This document shows positions 46,396 to 54,730 of a DNA stretch of 64,000 nucleotides, piece by piece. Both the position numbers and the translations under genes were made by a program. Position 1 is the first letter of the stretch; each line of letters starts with the position of its first letter. The DNA is from Ardenticatenaceae bacterium (GTDB lineage Bacteria > Chloroflexota > Anaerolineae > Promineifilales > Promineifilaceae): contig JACKBR010000011.1 of the NCBI GenBank assembly GCA_020634495.1, positions 47,656 to 111,655 of the forward strand. The letters run 5' to 3'. The notes beneath the pieces were generated by a model. The model made no database searches. It was not told the DNA's origin and was given only the letters and a program-made list of their open reading frames with translations.

Positions 46396-48201
46396 CTAAT
46401 TTGGCGTTGGCGTGTGGTGGGGCGTGTCCAAAGACCAATCATTGTACGTGGCTCGTGGCGCAATAACATCAGATAAAAGCGTTGCTTCTTCCTCAGAAAA
46501 GGGCAGCGTGAGACGAAACAGCGCCCCCCCTAACTCACTGTCATGGACGGTCAAATTGCCATCGTGGGCTTCTGCCACCATTTTGCAGAAAGTTAACCCC
46601 AGCCCAGCGCCGCGCCGTTCTCCCCCCTCTACCTGGGCAAACTTTTCAAAGATTCGTTCGCGTTCATGGGGAGGCACACCGGGGCCGCTGTCGGCAATGG
46701 AAATCACCAATTGATTATTTTGGCAGGCAATAAATGTGGCCACAGAGCCACCTTCTGGCGTGAATTTCAGCGCGTTGCTCAACAAATTGGCAAACACGCG
46801 AATGATTAGCCCTTTGTCTACCCGAATTTGGGGCAAATTTGCATCGTGGCTAAAGGTCAGGGTTTGTTTGTGGGTGCTGGCCAAAATTTGATTTTCTTCT
46901 AGCTGGCTGTGCAGCAGTGTCGGGGCATCGATCAAGGATTTTTGCAGCGTAAGCGCACCAGCTTCTAGTCGCTCCACGTCCAGTAAATCATTAATCATGT
47001 GCAAAATGTCATCCCCCGATTTTTCTAGATTTACCAGCAGGCGCTTTTGGGTTTCGCTGAGGCTGCCCAGGTTTTCTTTGCGCAGCAGGTTCATGCCACT
47101 CAGGATGACAGTAAGTGGACTTTTGAGGTCATGCACAATGAGCTGTGTTAGCTCGCTGCGCAAATGCTGTTCCCGGCGCAGCGCTTCGTTGCGCTCATTG
47201 ATGAGCCGGTTCAAATAAAAAACAATGACGTAAAGCACAATAAAGCTTAACGTTCCCTGAGCAATGTTTAGGGGGATGAGCGAGGTGCGGTTGATGCCTG
47301 AACTGGCGGTAAGCCAGCGAAACCCAATTTCTACGCTGGCTAGCGAAAGGCCAACAATGAGAATGCTGCCCAGGGCGGCAAAATAGCGGGAAAGCTGTAC
47401 GTCCCGCGAGGTTTGGAAGCTGTTGAGGATGGCGGACAGGGCGACAATGAGCGCGGAGATGACCAGGGGATGAAACATGAGCCAGCTTAGCTGTCCTGCT
47501 GCCCCTAACATCAGGCAGAATTGGGCTTCTGCCAGCAGCAAAAACACGACGGCCAAACGGCCGTTTATCATCTTATTTCCATACCAGTTCAGCACACGCG
47601 CCCGCCAGGCTGTCCATAGCAAGCATCCAATCGCCATGATGCCCAGCACCACCGGCAGAACCAGATCGAGCGAGGCGAGGACATTAAGCGCGTCTGGGTA
47701 GCCAAAAGCGATTGTGCCAAAAACAATCAGCGACAGAATGCCGCCAAACCACAACAGCCGCCGGTATTTAATGATGGCTGCTTCAGTTTTGGCAGACCAA
47801 TCCATGGCGGAAGCGGCAAAGAAGAGGCCGCTTACAGGGAGGCTCAACCGAATCGACCAGACAAAAGCTGGATTAGATGCACCTTGAATTAAAATATTTG
47901 GCGTGGCCAGGCCGCCAAACAAAAAGAGTACAGAAAGGGCGATGAAGCCAATGGTTAAAAAGATAGAGCGGGAGGTGGTTTTCTCACCTAAAGCGCTGTT
48001 GGCAAAGAGGGCGGCAACCAGCGCAATGAAGCTGGCAAACGCCCCAAAATAATACTGGATGAGGCGTGTGTACCATGATAGACTCCAGGCATGTATGTCC
48101 AGCACAGGAATTAGCCGTAGCAAAGCAAATAGAACCAGGGGAATGGCGAGGAGAACGGCCGTAATGGGCCTGCGCTTAACGTGGGAAATAAGTTCAGACA
48201 T
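46396..48201 (-). CDS. Membrane-bound sensor histidine kinase
   Basis: Protein of 601 residues. Residues 1 to about 300 contain roughly eight hydrophobic segments (MSELISHVKRRPITAVLLAI onward) with no recognisable extracytoplasmic sensor domain. The dimerisation/phosphoacceptor region has QLIVHDLKSPLTVILSGMN (His near 357). The ATPase domain has VFANLLSNALKFTPEGG (N box), SIADSGPGVPPHERERIFEK (G1/F) and GAGLGLTFCKMVAEAHDG (G2). No response regulator gene is adjacent, so it is an orphan kinase here. It converges on the SUI1 gene with 21 bp between the stops. Confidence 0.93.
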   Translation of the reverse strand: MSELISHVKRRPITAVLLAIPLVLFALLRLIPVLDIHAWSLSWYTRLIQYYFGAFASFIALVAALFANSALGEKTTSRSIFLTIGFIALSVLFLFGGLATPNILIQGASNPAFVWSIRLSLPVSGLFFAASAMDWSAKTEAAIIKYRRLLWFGGILSLIVFGTIAFGYPDALNVLASLDLVLPVVLGIMAIGCLLWTAWRARVLNWYGNKMINGRLAVVFLLLAEAQFCLMLGAAGQLSWLMFHPLVISALIVALSAILNSFQTSRDVQLSRYFAALGSILIVGLSLASVEIGFRWLTASSGINRTSLIPLNIAQGTLSFIVLYVIVFYLNRLINERNEALRREQHLRSELTQLIVHDLKSPLTVILSGMNLLRKENLGSLSETQKRLLVNLEKSGDDILHMINDLLDVERLEAGALTLQKSLIDAPTLLHSQLEENQILASTHKQTLTFSHDANLPQIRVDKGLIIRVFANLLSNALKFTPEGGSVATFIACQNNQLVISIADSGPGVPPHERERIFEKFAQVEGGERRGAGLGLTFCKMVAEAHDGNLTVHDSELGGALFRLTLPFSEEEATLLSDVIAPRATYNDWSLDTPHHTPTPN

Positions 48202-48294
48202 ATTTGCCCTATTCTACGGAATTCACTGTCTATTTGGCTTACGGCATGGTGAAGAAGCCGTGAAAGCATAGTACCAGAGTACTTGGAGCGTTTT

Positions 48295-48861
48295 ATGAAT
48301 CCGATAATGCGAGAGATACCTTACTCGTTTGATACCGAACGGCTAACAATTCGTGGGCCGCTGCCGGGGGATGGGGATAAAGTGCGAACGGCCGTATTAG
48401 AATCTCAGGCCGAGCTAAAGCCCTGGATGCCCTGGGCGGTGAAAGTAGCCAGCGCAAAGGATTACGAAATTCGTGTCCGGGAAGGCCAGATAAAGTATCT
48501 AGGGCGGCAAGATTTTTGGCTGCTTATTTTCCTGCGCGGCACCGAAACTTTAATCGGCAGCAGCGGCTTGCATAGCGCCAATTGGGATGTGCCAAGCTTT
48601 GAAATTGGTTATTGGCTGCACACCCAGCACACGGGCCAGGGGTACATCACGGAGGCGGTGGAAGGCATCTGCCAATTTGCTTATTCCCAATTAGAGGCAC
48701 AACGCCTGTTCATCCGCTGTGATTCAGAAAACGAACGGAGTGCGGCCGTTGCCAGGCGCTGCGGGTTCACATTTGAAGGAACCCACCGGCACGATTCTCG
48801 CGATCACCTCACCAACGAACTTGCCAGCACCCATTTTTTCTCCCGATTAGCTGCTAAATAA
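48295..48861 (+). CDS. GNAT family N-acetyltransferase (RimJ/RimL type)
   Basis: Protein of 188 residues of the ribosomal-protein-acetylating subfamily: TERLTIRGPLPGDGDKV, LKPWMPWA, FWLLIFLRGTETLIG, FEIGYWLHTQHTGQGYITEA (acetyl-CoA loop region) and RCDSENERSAAVARRCGFTF. The ATG at 48295 is preferred because GGAG lies 6 nt upstream; the alternative TTG at 48283 would overlap that ribosome binding site. Substrate unknown. Confidence 0.88.
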   Translation: MNPIMREIPYSFDTERLTIRGPLPGDGDKVRTAVLESQAELKPWMPWAVKVASAKDYEIRVREGQIKYLGRQDFWLLIFLRGTETLIGSSGLHSANWDVPSFEIGYWLHTQHTGQGYITEAVEGICQFAYSQLEAQRLFIRCDSENERSAAVARRCGFTFEGTHRHDSRDHLTNELASTHFFSRLAAK

Positions 48862-48932
48862 TAAGAGGTGACAGTTCTGACATGCTCCTATAAACCCCAT
48901 TGAATCGTTAAGCAGCACGGTGAACTTGAAAG

Positions 48933-48960
48933 TTGCGACCCGCAATGCGGCTGTTATAAT
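48933..48960 (+). promoter_or_regulatory. Probable promoter of secDF operon
   Basis: TTGCGA (48933-48938), 16-nt spacer, TATAAT (48955-48960). Overlapping it is an interrupted palindrome, AATCCGCC (48958-48965) with GGCGGATT (48985-48992) and an inner GTTG/CAAC pair, which spans the predicted transcription start and could be an operator. Confidence 0.6.
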
Positions 48961-49049
48961 CCGCCAGTTGTGCAGCATGCAACGGGCGGATTTTCCGTTT
49001 ATCCGCAAACGACAATCACAATATAACGGGACAATTAGGCAGAATTTTT

Positions 49050-50378
49050 ATGGAAGGAAAAGATTATATTTGGCTCATCGTCATTCTGGCGATAGCTGGC
49101 TGGGCAGCTTGGGTTGTAGAAAATCCCAATTTGCCTATTCGGCAAGGATTAGATTTGCAAGGCGGGCTGCAAGTGCTGCTAAAGGCAGATGTGCCTGAGG
49201 ACCAAGAAATTGAATCGGCCCAACTAGACACCTCTCGCCAGATTATTGAGCAGCGGGTAAACGCTTTGGGTGTGGCTGAACCGCTGGTGCAAACAGAAGG
49301 GGATCGGCGCATTTTGGTGGAGCTGCCGGGAATTGACAACCCTGAGGAAGCCGTCTCATTGATTCAAGAGACAGCGCTGCTAGAGTTTGTGGATACTGGC
49401 ACTGTGCCCCTGGCGGAAGGAACTTGCATTCGCACAAACTTGAATGAAGGCCCCTCGCGCTGCGAATTTGGGCAGGACGGTAACCTGATTTCTACCACAG
49501 CGCCTACCTTTGAGACGGTGATGACAGGGGCGGCCATACAATCTGCGGAATCTGCTGCTACGGACTTTGGCCAATATTACGTGGCCTTTACGCTCCAGGC
49601 AGATGAGCGAGAGCTGTTTGCCAACTACACGCGTGAAAACCAGGGCAATTTTTTAACCATTGTGCTGGATAAGCAGGTTATTTCCAGTCCTAGAATTAGC
49701 GCCGTTATTGAGGGTCAGGGATCAATTTCTGGTGATTTTACGTTGGAAGAGGCGCAAAAATTGGCGCTTCAACTGCGTTTTGGCAGCCTGCCCATTCCGC
49801 TGGTCATAGACAGTACGCGCCAAATTGGGGCTACGCTGGGTGAGCTTTCGGTGGAATCAAGTATTCGCGCTGGTGCCATCGGGGTGGCTGTGGTTTTGCT
49901 GTTTATGCTTATTTATTATCGGCTGCCTGGCTTTTTGGCGGACATTGCTTTGGTGTTATATGCGGCCGTTAACCTGGCGGTGTTTATGGCGCTTCCGGTC
50001 ACGTTGACGCTGCCAGCCATTACCGGGTTTTTGCTGTCCACGGGGATGGCGGTGGATGCAAATATTCTTGTCTTTGAACGAATGAAGGAGGAATTGCGGG
50101 CTGGCAGTACGCTGCGCGAGGCGATTTTTACGGGCTTTGGTCGAGCCTGGACCTCGATTCGGGATTCCAATATTGCTACCCTGGTTATTTGTCTGGTGTT
50201 GTGGACGTTTGGCCGTAGTTTTGGGGCCAGCGCTGTGCAGGGGTTTGCCCTGACGCTGGCAATTGGGGTGATGATTAGTATGTTTACGGCCGTAATTGTC
50301 ACCAGAACCCTGGTTCGCATTGTCATGGGTAGGCTTGTGAACCGTATTGACCGCAATAGCTGGTTGCTGGGCGTCTAG
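49050..50378 (+). CDS. secD: Protein translocase subunit SecD
   Basis: Protein of 442 residues. A first membrane segment (WLIVILAIAGWAAWVV) is followed by the D1 motif IRQGLDLQGGLQVLLK, the P1-type periplasmic region (IIEQRVNALGVAEPLVQTEG, ELPGIDNPEEA) and a C-terminal bundle of five membrane segments beginning near residue 275 (AGAIGVAVVLLFMLIYYRLPG), with TGMAVDANILVFERMKEEL. With SecF it uses the proton-motive force to help export proteins through SecYEG. It is followed 25 bp later by secF and has its own upstream promoter. Confidence 0.96.
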   Translation: MEGKDYIWLIVILAIAGWAAWVVENPNLPIRQGLDLQGGLQVLLKADVPEDQEIESAQLDTSRQIIEQRVNALGVAEPLVQTEGDRRILVELPGIDNPEEAVSLIQETALLEFVDTGTVPLAEGTCIRTNLNEGPSRCEFGQDGNLISTTAPTFETVMTGAAIQSAESAATDFGQYYVAFTLQADERELFANYTRENQGNFLTIVLDKQVISSPRISAVIEGQGSISGDFTLEEAQKLALQLRFGSLPIPLVIDSTRQIGATLGELSVESSIRAGAIGVAVVLLFMLIYYRLPGFLADIALVLYAAVNLAVFMALPVTLTLPAITGFLLSTGMAVDANILVFERMKEELRAGSTLREAIFTGFGRAWTSIRDSNIATLVICLVLWTFGRSFGASAVQGFALTLAIGVMISMFTAVIVTRTLVRIVMGRLVNRIDRNSWLLGV

Positions 50379-50403
50379 CCGCTGCAATTTTTTCAGGTGC
50401 AAC

Positions 50404-51333
50404 ATGTTTTTATTTAATTTAGTCGAAAGAAGAAAAAGCTATTTTATTTTTTCTGGGGTAGTCATTGGGCTGGGTATTCTGGCGATGGTCTACTCCTTTT
50501 TCAGCACGGGCGCACCCTTTTTGCTGGGGGTTGATTTTCGAGGTGGGGCCAGGTTTGAGGTGCAGTTTACGGAGCCGGTGACAGAAACGGCCGTTGAAGA
50601 AGTATTCACCGAAGCAGGCATCACCCATCCCAGCATCATTGCCCTGCGGGGCGAAAATCTGCAAAATGCCTGGCAAATTCGTACCGAGACGCTTTCCCCG
50701 GATGAAGCCCAGGCAATTGAGGATGCCTTAAACGAGCTGGCTCCGCTGGTGCCCAACAGCACCCAGGTAGAAAGCGTCAGCGGCACGGTGGCGGGTGAAG
50801 TGACAAATGCTGCCTTCATTGCCGTTGTTGTGGCCGGACTCATCATTTTGGTTTACATCATTGTGGTGTTCCGCCAGGTGCCCAATCCATTCCGCTATGG
50901 GGCGTGTGCGGTGGCGGCGATGGTGCATGATCTATTTGTTATTTTTGGCGTGGCGGCACTAACTGGCATGTTCCTGGGTTGGGAAGTAGATGCGTTGTTT
51001 TTAACGGCCGTTCTCACCGTGGCTGGCTTCTCATTGCAAGATACCATCGTGGTGTTTGATCGTATTCGCGAAAATATTAATAAACGGCCGTTAGAACGTT
51101 ACGAGCGCGTGGTCAATCGCTCAATTTTGGAGACCGTGCATCGCTCTTTAGCCACGCAGCTGAACGCCATGTTTATCATGGTGGCCATCTTACTGTTTGG
51201 TGGCGCATCCATTAAGCCCTTTATTGCGATTTTATTTGTGGGATTGCTCAGTGGCACCTACAGCTCAATCTTTACGGCCGTTCCCTTGCTTGTTGCCTGG
51301 GAAAAGAACGAAATCCCCTTCTTAAAGGCATAG
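50404..51333 (+). CDS. secF: Protein translocase subunit SecF
   Basis: Protein of 309 residues. The first membrane segment (SYFIFSGVVIGLGILAMVY) leads to the SecF hallmark LLGVDFRGGARFEVQF, and a five-helix bundle follows (AAFIAVVVAGLIILVYIIVV, FSLQDTIVVFDRIRENI). I start it at the ATG 50404 (MFLFNLVERRKSYF) with AGGTG upstream; a longer frame back to 50347 overlaps secD and adds sequence not typical of SecF. It is the partner of the adjacent SecD. Confidence 0.95.
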   Translation: MFLFNLVERRKSYFIFSGVVIGLGILAMVYSFFSTGAPFLLGVDFRGGARFEVQFTEPVTETAVEEVFTEAGITHPSIIALRGENLQNAWQIRTETLSPDEAQAIEDALNELAPLVPNSTQVESVSGTVAGEVTNAAFIAVVVAGLIILVYIIVVFRQVPNPFRYGACAVAAMVHDLFVIFGVAALTGMFLGWEVDALFLTAVLTVAGFSLQDTIVVFDRIRENINKRPLERYERVVNRSILETVHRSLATQLNAMFIMVAILLFGGASIKPFIAILFVGLLSGTYSSIFTAVPLLVAWEKNEIPFLKA

Positions 51334-51336
51334 CCT

Positions 51337-52740
51337 GTGCGACTATTGCGTTTGCTCCTGATCATCGCGCTTGGCGGGCTGTTAGCTGCCTGTTCTAACC
51401 CCACGCCAGACGACGTTTCCCCGCTGACAGAGCTGCCCGTGCCGACAGCCCCCGTCATTCCGGCCACGTTCACCGCAGCCCCGCCGGACAGCCAATTTAA
51501 CCCAATCCCGGTGGTCACGGTGACCCAGGCCCCGCTGCCAACCCAAGAAACCAGCACGCCAATTCCTTTTGGGGCCAATGTGGTCGAACTGCGCCTCTCT
51601 ATTCCCACCCTGGGGTATGATCGGCGCTTGCAGGGCAGCGTCAACAGCCAGATCATTTTGGTCGATGAAAGCAACGGGTTTGCTATCCAGCGCGATAATC
51701 AGGCCAGCGTGCTGCTAGATTTACAGCAAGTGCTGCCTGAGCTAGTTTTGGAACCTGTCCCTGACGGCTGCGAAACCTGTGTCAATTTTAGTTACAGTTT
51801 GCCGTTTTCTGGGGTGCAGGGTGAGGGCTGGCTGCGTGATGCGGTTTTGCTGGCCAGCCTGGAAAACTATTTTACCATTACTCTTGGGCCGCACTTCCCA
51901 GAGGGAACCATTGTGGGGCTGCGCCGCAGCGCATCGCCATACGCCCCTGCGCAAACGGTGGCCGTTTCGGCGGACGGCCGTTTATATCGTTGGTTGGCCA
52001 ATGAAGCAGAGGCAGCGCCAGTTGGGGCCGCTTCGCCAGCGTTAACCGCCGCTTTTGCCGGGCTAGACGTGCAGCCGTTAGCGCAGCAGTACGCCGCACC
52101 CTGCCCCGGTTCGCCACTGGAGTCGCTATTTTTGGCCGGGCGGGAGGATGAGCGGCTGATTGCCCTGGTTTGCCCAGAATATGCCCTCCCGGCCGCCTTG
52201 CAGCCGATCTATGTGGCTTTAGACACGGCGCTAGAGCCGCTCTTGGCCGAAAGTGATGCGGCGCTGCCACGCCCGCCTGCTGGGTTTCCCTTGGATGCCG
52301 TTTTGGACTATCAGCGGGTCGATGGGGCGCGGCTGACAATTCTTATGGATGATACGGCCGTTGTCACCAGCGGCACCAGCCAGCCCATCACCACAACATT
52401 GGGCAGCAGCCAGGTTATCAGCCTGACCACAAGCCTGTTAGCCAGCGGCAGCCTCCGGACGGGACTCACCACTTATTTACCAGCAGAAGATGACACGGCA
52501 GCGACGGCCACCCCGAACGCGCCTCGTTCCTTGCTGTTGGTGCGTGGGCCAGCTGGCGTGTATGATGCCCAATGGTTCAATACGGCCGATGTGCCGGTTT
52601 TGGCTGAGTTAAATGACCTGTTGAATCAATTGCTGTTAGACGGAACGGCCGTTCCCACCCCAACCCAGGCAGCCACACCAGCCGGAACCGAGACCGCAAC
52701 GGCCGTTGCGTCGCCATCTGCTACACCCGCTGACGAATAA
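51337..52740 (+). CDS. Secreted lipoprotein of unknown function
   Basis: Protein of 467 residues starting with GTG at 51337, 3 bp after the secF stop. The signal peptide LLRLLLIIALGGLLAACSNP ends in a lipobox (LAAC), so the mature protein is lipid-anchored outside the membrane. A Pro/Thr-rich linker follows, then a region with no family I recognise: it has two cysteines in DGCETCVNF near residue 145 and hydrophobic beta-like repeats. The C-terminus is Thr/Ala/Pro-rich (TPTQAATPAGTETATAVASP). Several TAV tripeptides correspond to ACGGCCGT palindromes. It probably belongs to the secDF transcript. Confidence 0.75.
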   Translation: MRLLRLLLIIALGGLLAACSNPTPDDVSPLTELPVPTAPVIPATFTAAPPDSQFNPIPVVTVTQAPLPTQETSTPIPFGANVVELRLSIPTLGYDRRLQGSVNSQIILVDESNGFAIQRDNQASVLLDLQQVLPELVLEPVPDGCETCVNFSYSLPFSGVQGEGWLRDAVLLASLENYFTITLGPHFPEGTIVGLRRSASPYAPAQTVAVSADGRLYRWLANEAEAAPVGAASPALTAAFAGLDVQPLAQQYAAPCPGSPLESLFLAGREDERLIALVCPEYALPAALQPIYVALDTALEPLLAESDAALPRPPAGFPLDAVLDYQRVDGARLTILMDDTAVVTSGTSQPITTTLGSSQVISLTTSLLASGSLRTGLTTYLPAEDDTAATATPNAPRSLLLVRGPAGVYDAQWFNTADVPVLAELNDLLNQLLLDGTAVPTPTQAATPAGTETATAVASPSATPADE

Positions 52741-52757
52741 TTTTTTGGAGCCGACTA

Positions 52758-53714
52758 ATGCGTGCGTTGTATTGCGAAAATGGGCACCTGACGCTGCACC
52801 AGGACTATCCTATACCAGAACCAGCTGCTGACGAGGCGTTAGTGCGGGTTACCCTGGCAGGAATTTGTTCCACAGACTTAGAGTTGGTTCGTGGGTACGT
52901 GCCGGAGTTTGCTGGCGTGTTGGGCCATGAGTTTGTGGGGGTTGTGGAAGCTGCGCCAGACGAGAGTTGGCTGGGGCAGCGGGTGGTGAGCAATATCAAC
53001 ATTGGCTGCCAAACGTGCGACATTTGCCTGAATAACGGGCCAGAACATTGCCCAGACCGGCGCGTGCTGGGCATTCACGACCGGGACGGCGCGTTTGCTG
53101 ATTATATTGCCGTGCCGCTGCGCAGCCTGTACCGGGTGCCAGACAACGTGCCAGATGAGCAGGCCGTTTTTACGGAACCTTTAGCGGCGGCGCTGCGCAT
53201 TCGGGAGCAGGTGCGGGTACGACCCACGGCGAGAACGGCCGTTATCGGCCCAGGCCGTTTGGGCTTGTTGGTAGCCCAGGTGCTGAATCGCACCAGCCAG
53301 GATATTACCGTGCTGGGTCGCAGCCAACGATCATTGGAATTGCCCGCGTCCTGGGGGCTGAAAACCGGTTTCACCTCAGATTACGCAGATAATCAGTTTG
53401 ATTTTGTGGTAGAGGTGACGGGCAATGCGGCTGGTTTTGCTGAAGCGTTGCGTTTGTTACGGCCGTTAGGCACCCTGGTCTTAAAAAGCACCTTTGCTGG
53501 CGACAGCAAAATTGATGTGACCAAAATTGTTGTGGAAGAAATCACCGTCGTTGGCTCACGCTGTGGCCCGTTTGATCTGGCTGTTCGTCTGTTAGAAGAA
53601 AACAGCATCCTCACGGCCCCGATGGTGATGGCCGAATTCCCCTTGCGTGATGCCCTGGCTGCTTTTGAGAAGGCGGCCGAGCCGGGTGTGTTGAAAGTTT
53701 TGTTACGGCCGTAA
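52758..53714 (+). CDS. Zinc-type medium-chain alcohol dehydrogenase family protein
   Basis: Protein of 318 residues. The GroES-like N-terminal half has LAGICSTDLELVRGY (catalytic zinc Cys), GVLGHEFVGVVEA (zinc His/Glu) and the structural-zinc cysteines CQTCDICLNNGPEHC. The Rossmann half has RTAVIGPGRLGLLVAQVL. It oxidises or reduces an unknown alcohol or polyol with NAD(P). Near residue 207 the segment TSDYADNQ is encoded by a CAGATTACGCAGATAATCAG stretch that resembles a dispersed repeat seen in the PKS at about 23,880. ATG with GGAG upstream. Confidence 0.9.
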   Translation: MRALYCENGHLTLHQDYPIPEPAADEALVRVTLAGICSTDLELVRGYVPEFAGVLGHEFVGVVEAAPDESWLGQRVVSNINIGCQTCDICLNNGPEHCPDRRVLGIHDRDGAFADYIAVPLRSLYRVPDNVPDEQAVFTEPLAAALRIREQVRVRPTARTAVIGPGRLGLLVAQVLNRTSQDITVLGRSQRSLELPASWGLKTGFTSDYADNQFDFVVEVTGNAAGFAEALRLLRPLGTLVLKSTFAGDSKIDVTKIVVEEITVVGSRCGPFDLAVRLLEENSILTAPMVMAEFPLRDALAAFEKAAEPGVLKVLLRP

Positions 53715-53765
53715 TCCCCATTCAGCCCCTTGACGTGCAGCAACGATACGCTAAAATTAGAACAT

Positions 53766-54005
53766 ATGAGCGATCAATGGATTAGAGCAAGTGAAATTGG
53801 TGACTATTTGTACTGTCGGCGCAGCTGGTGGCTAAAGCGCAGCCGGGGCGTTGCCTCGCAAAATGTGCGTGAGCTAAAGCGCGGCAGCCAGCATCATCAG
53901 GAGCATGGCCAGCTGGTGCAGCAGTCGGTTTGGCTGCGGCGGGCGGCCTATCTGCTTATTTTTGTGGTGGTGGCCCTGGTGACCTATTCATTGGTGGGTG
54001 GGTAA
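53766..54005 (+). CDS. Small membrane protein with Cas4-like N-terminal motif
   Basis: Protein of 79 residues starting at ATG 53766 (MSDQWIRASEIGDYLYCRRS). The segment IRASEIGDYLYCRRSWWLKR matches the start of Cas4/Dna2-type nucleases, which begin with S-E-I..Y..C and use that Cys in an iron-sulfur cluster. The rest is basic and ends in one membrane helix (AAYLLIFVVVALVTYSLVGG). The nuclease half follows as a separate gene 6 bp downstream, so this looks like a split Cas4-like protein. No CRISPR array or other cas gene is nearby. Confidence 0.65.
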   Translation: MSDQWIRASEIGDYLYCRRSWWLKRSRGVASQNVRELKRGSQHHQEHGQLVQQSVWLRRAAYLLIFVVVALVTYSLVGG

Positions 54006-54011
54006 AGCGCG

Positions 54012-54548
54012 ATGATTTGGGGTGGATATGCTTTAGGCATTGGGTTTGTGTTATTGGCCCTGGCGCTGGCGCTTTGGTGGCGCGGCAGCGTATTGGCGGA
54101 ACGGTCTGGTTTGCCCAACGGCCGTATCCTGTACACCGACACGGGCAGCGCCTGGATAACCAATGACGAACCCTTTTTTGATCCGCAGCTGCGGCTGGTG
54201 GGCAAGCCAGATTATTTGGTAGAAGAAAACGATGGCACGATTGTGCCCGTCGAGATTAAATCGGGCCGAGCGCCTGCGGAACCGTGGGAAAGCCATCTGT
54301 ATCAATTGGCGGCGTATTGCTGGCTGGTGGAGCGTGAATATGGTGTACGGCCGTCTCACGGCATCATTCAGTACAGAGATCGCGCCTTTGCTGTGGATTA
54401 CACTGACGAACTGCGTGAAGATTTGCTAGATTTGCTCACCGAAATGCGTGAGGATTTGATCGAAGGTGAGGTAGATCGGGATCATAACGATTGGAACCGC
54501 TGTGCTCGCTGTGGTGTGGCCGCTGACTGCACCCAGCGGTTGGGCTAA
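54012..54548 (+). CDS. PD-(D/E)XK nuclease (Cas4/Dna2-like), membrane-anchored
   Basis: Protein of 178 residues. An N-terminal membrane helix (GYALGIGFVLLALALALWW) is followed by the nuclease core: LVGKPDYLVEENDGTIVPVE holds the catalytic Asp, VEIKSGRAP the E-x-K, and LYQLAAYCWLVE the QxxxY motif. The C-terminal cysteines (RCARCGVAADC) would, with the Cys of the preceding small protein, complete the four-Cys iron-sulfur site of the Cas4 family. The membrane anchors and the location among housekeeping genes argue against a CRISPR role; DNA repair or uptake is possible. Confidence 0.78.
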   Translation: MIWGGYALGIGFVLLALALALWWRGSVLAERSGLPNGRILYTDTGSAWITNDEPFFDPQLRLVGKPDYLVEENDGTIVPVEIKSGRAPAEPWESHLYQLAAYCWLVEREYGVRPSHGIIQYRDRAFAVDYTDELREDLLDLLTEMREDLIEGEVDRDHNDWNRCARCGVAADCTQRLG

Positions 54549-54730
54549 GCCACTGGGCACGGACGCCTTGCCCCGTTAACCTCGCCAAAATCTATAAACT
54601 ACAAAATCCCCCTGATGTCGCTATAATAGACCTCGTTTACAAAATCAACTCGCCAAAAGACCCAGCAAAATAGCAGCTTCCTGCATTCTCTGCGTCCTCG
54701 GCGGTTTAAGATTTCACCTTGGAGGCAAGC

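Noticed and set aside
48283..48294. TTG start for the GNAT acetyltransferase
   Set aside because: The codons overlap the GGAG ribosome binding site for the ATG at 48295, and the extra residues are not family sequence.
54012..54548. CRISPR-associated Cas4
   Set aside because: No CRISPR repeats or other cas genes occur in the window, and both parts carry membrane helices; only the fold is shared.
54549..54730. T-box or other riboswitch upstream of hisS
   Set aside because: No T-box sequence or antiterminator-like pairing is visible; only a TATAAT and a dispersed-repeat-like CTCTGCG stretch.
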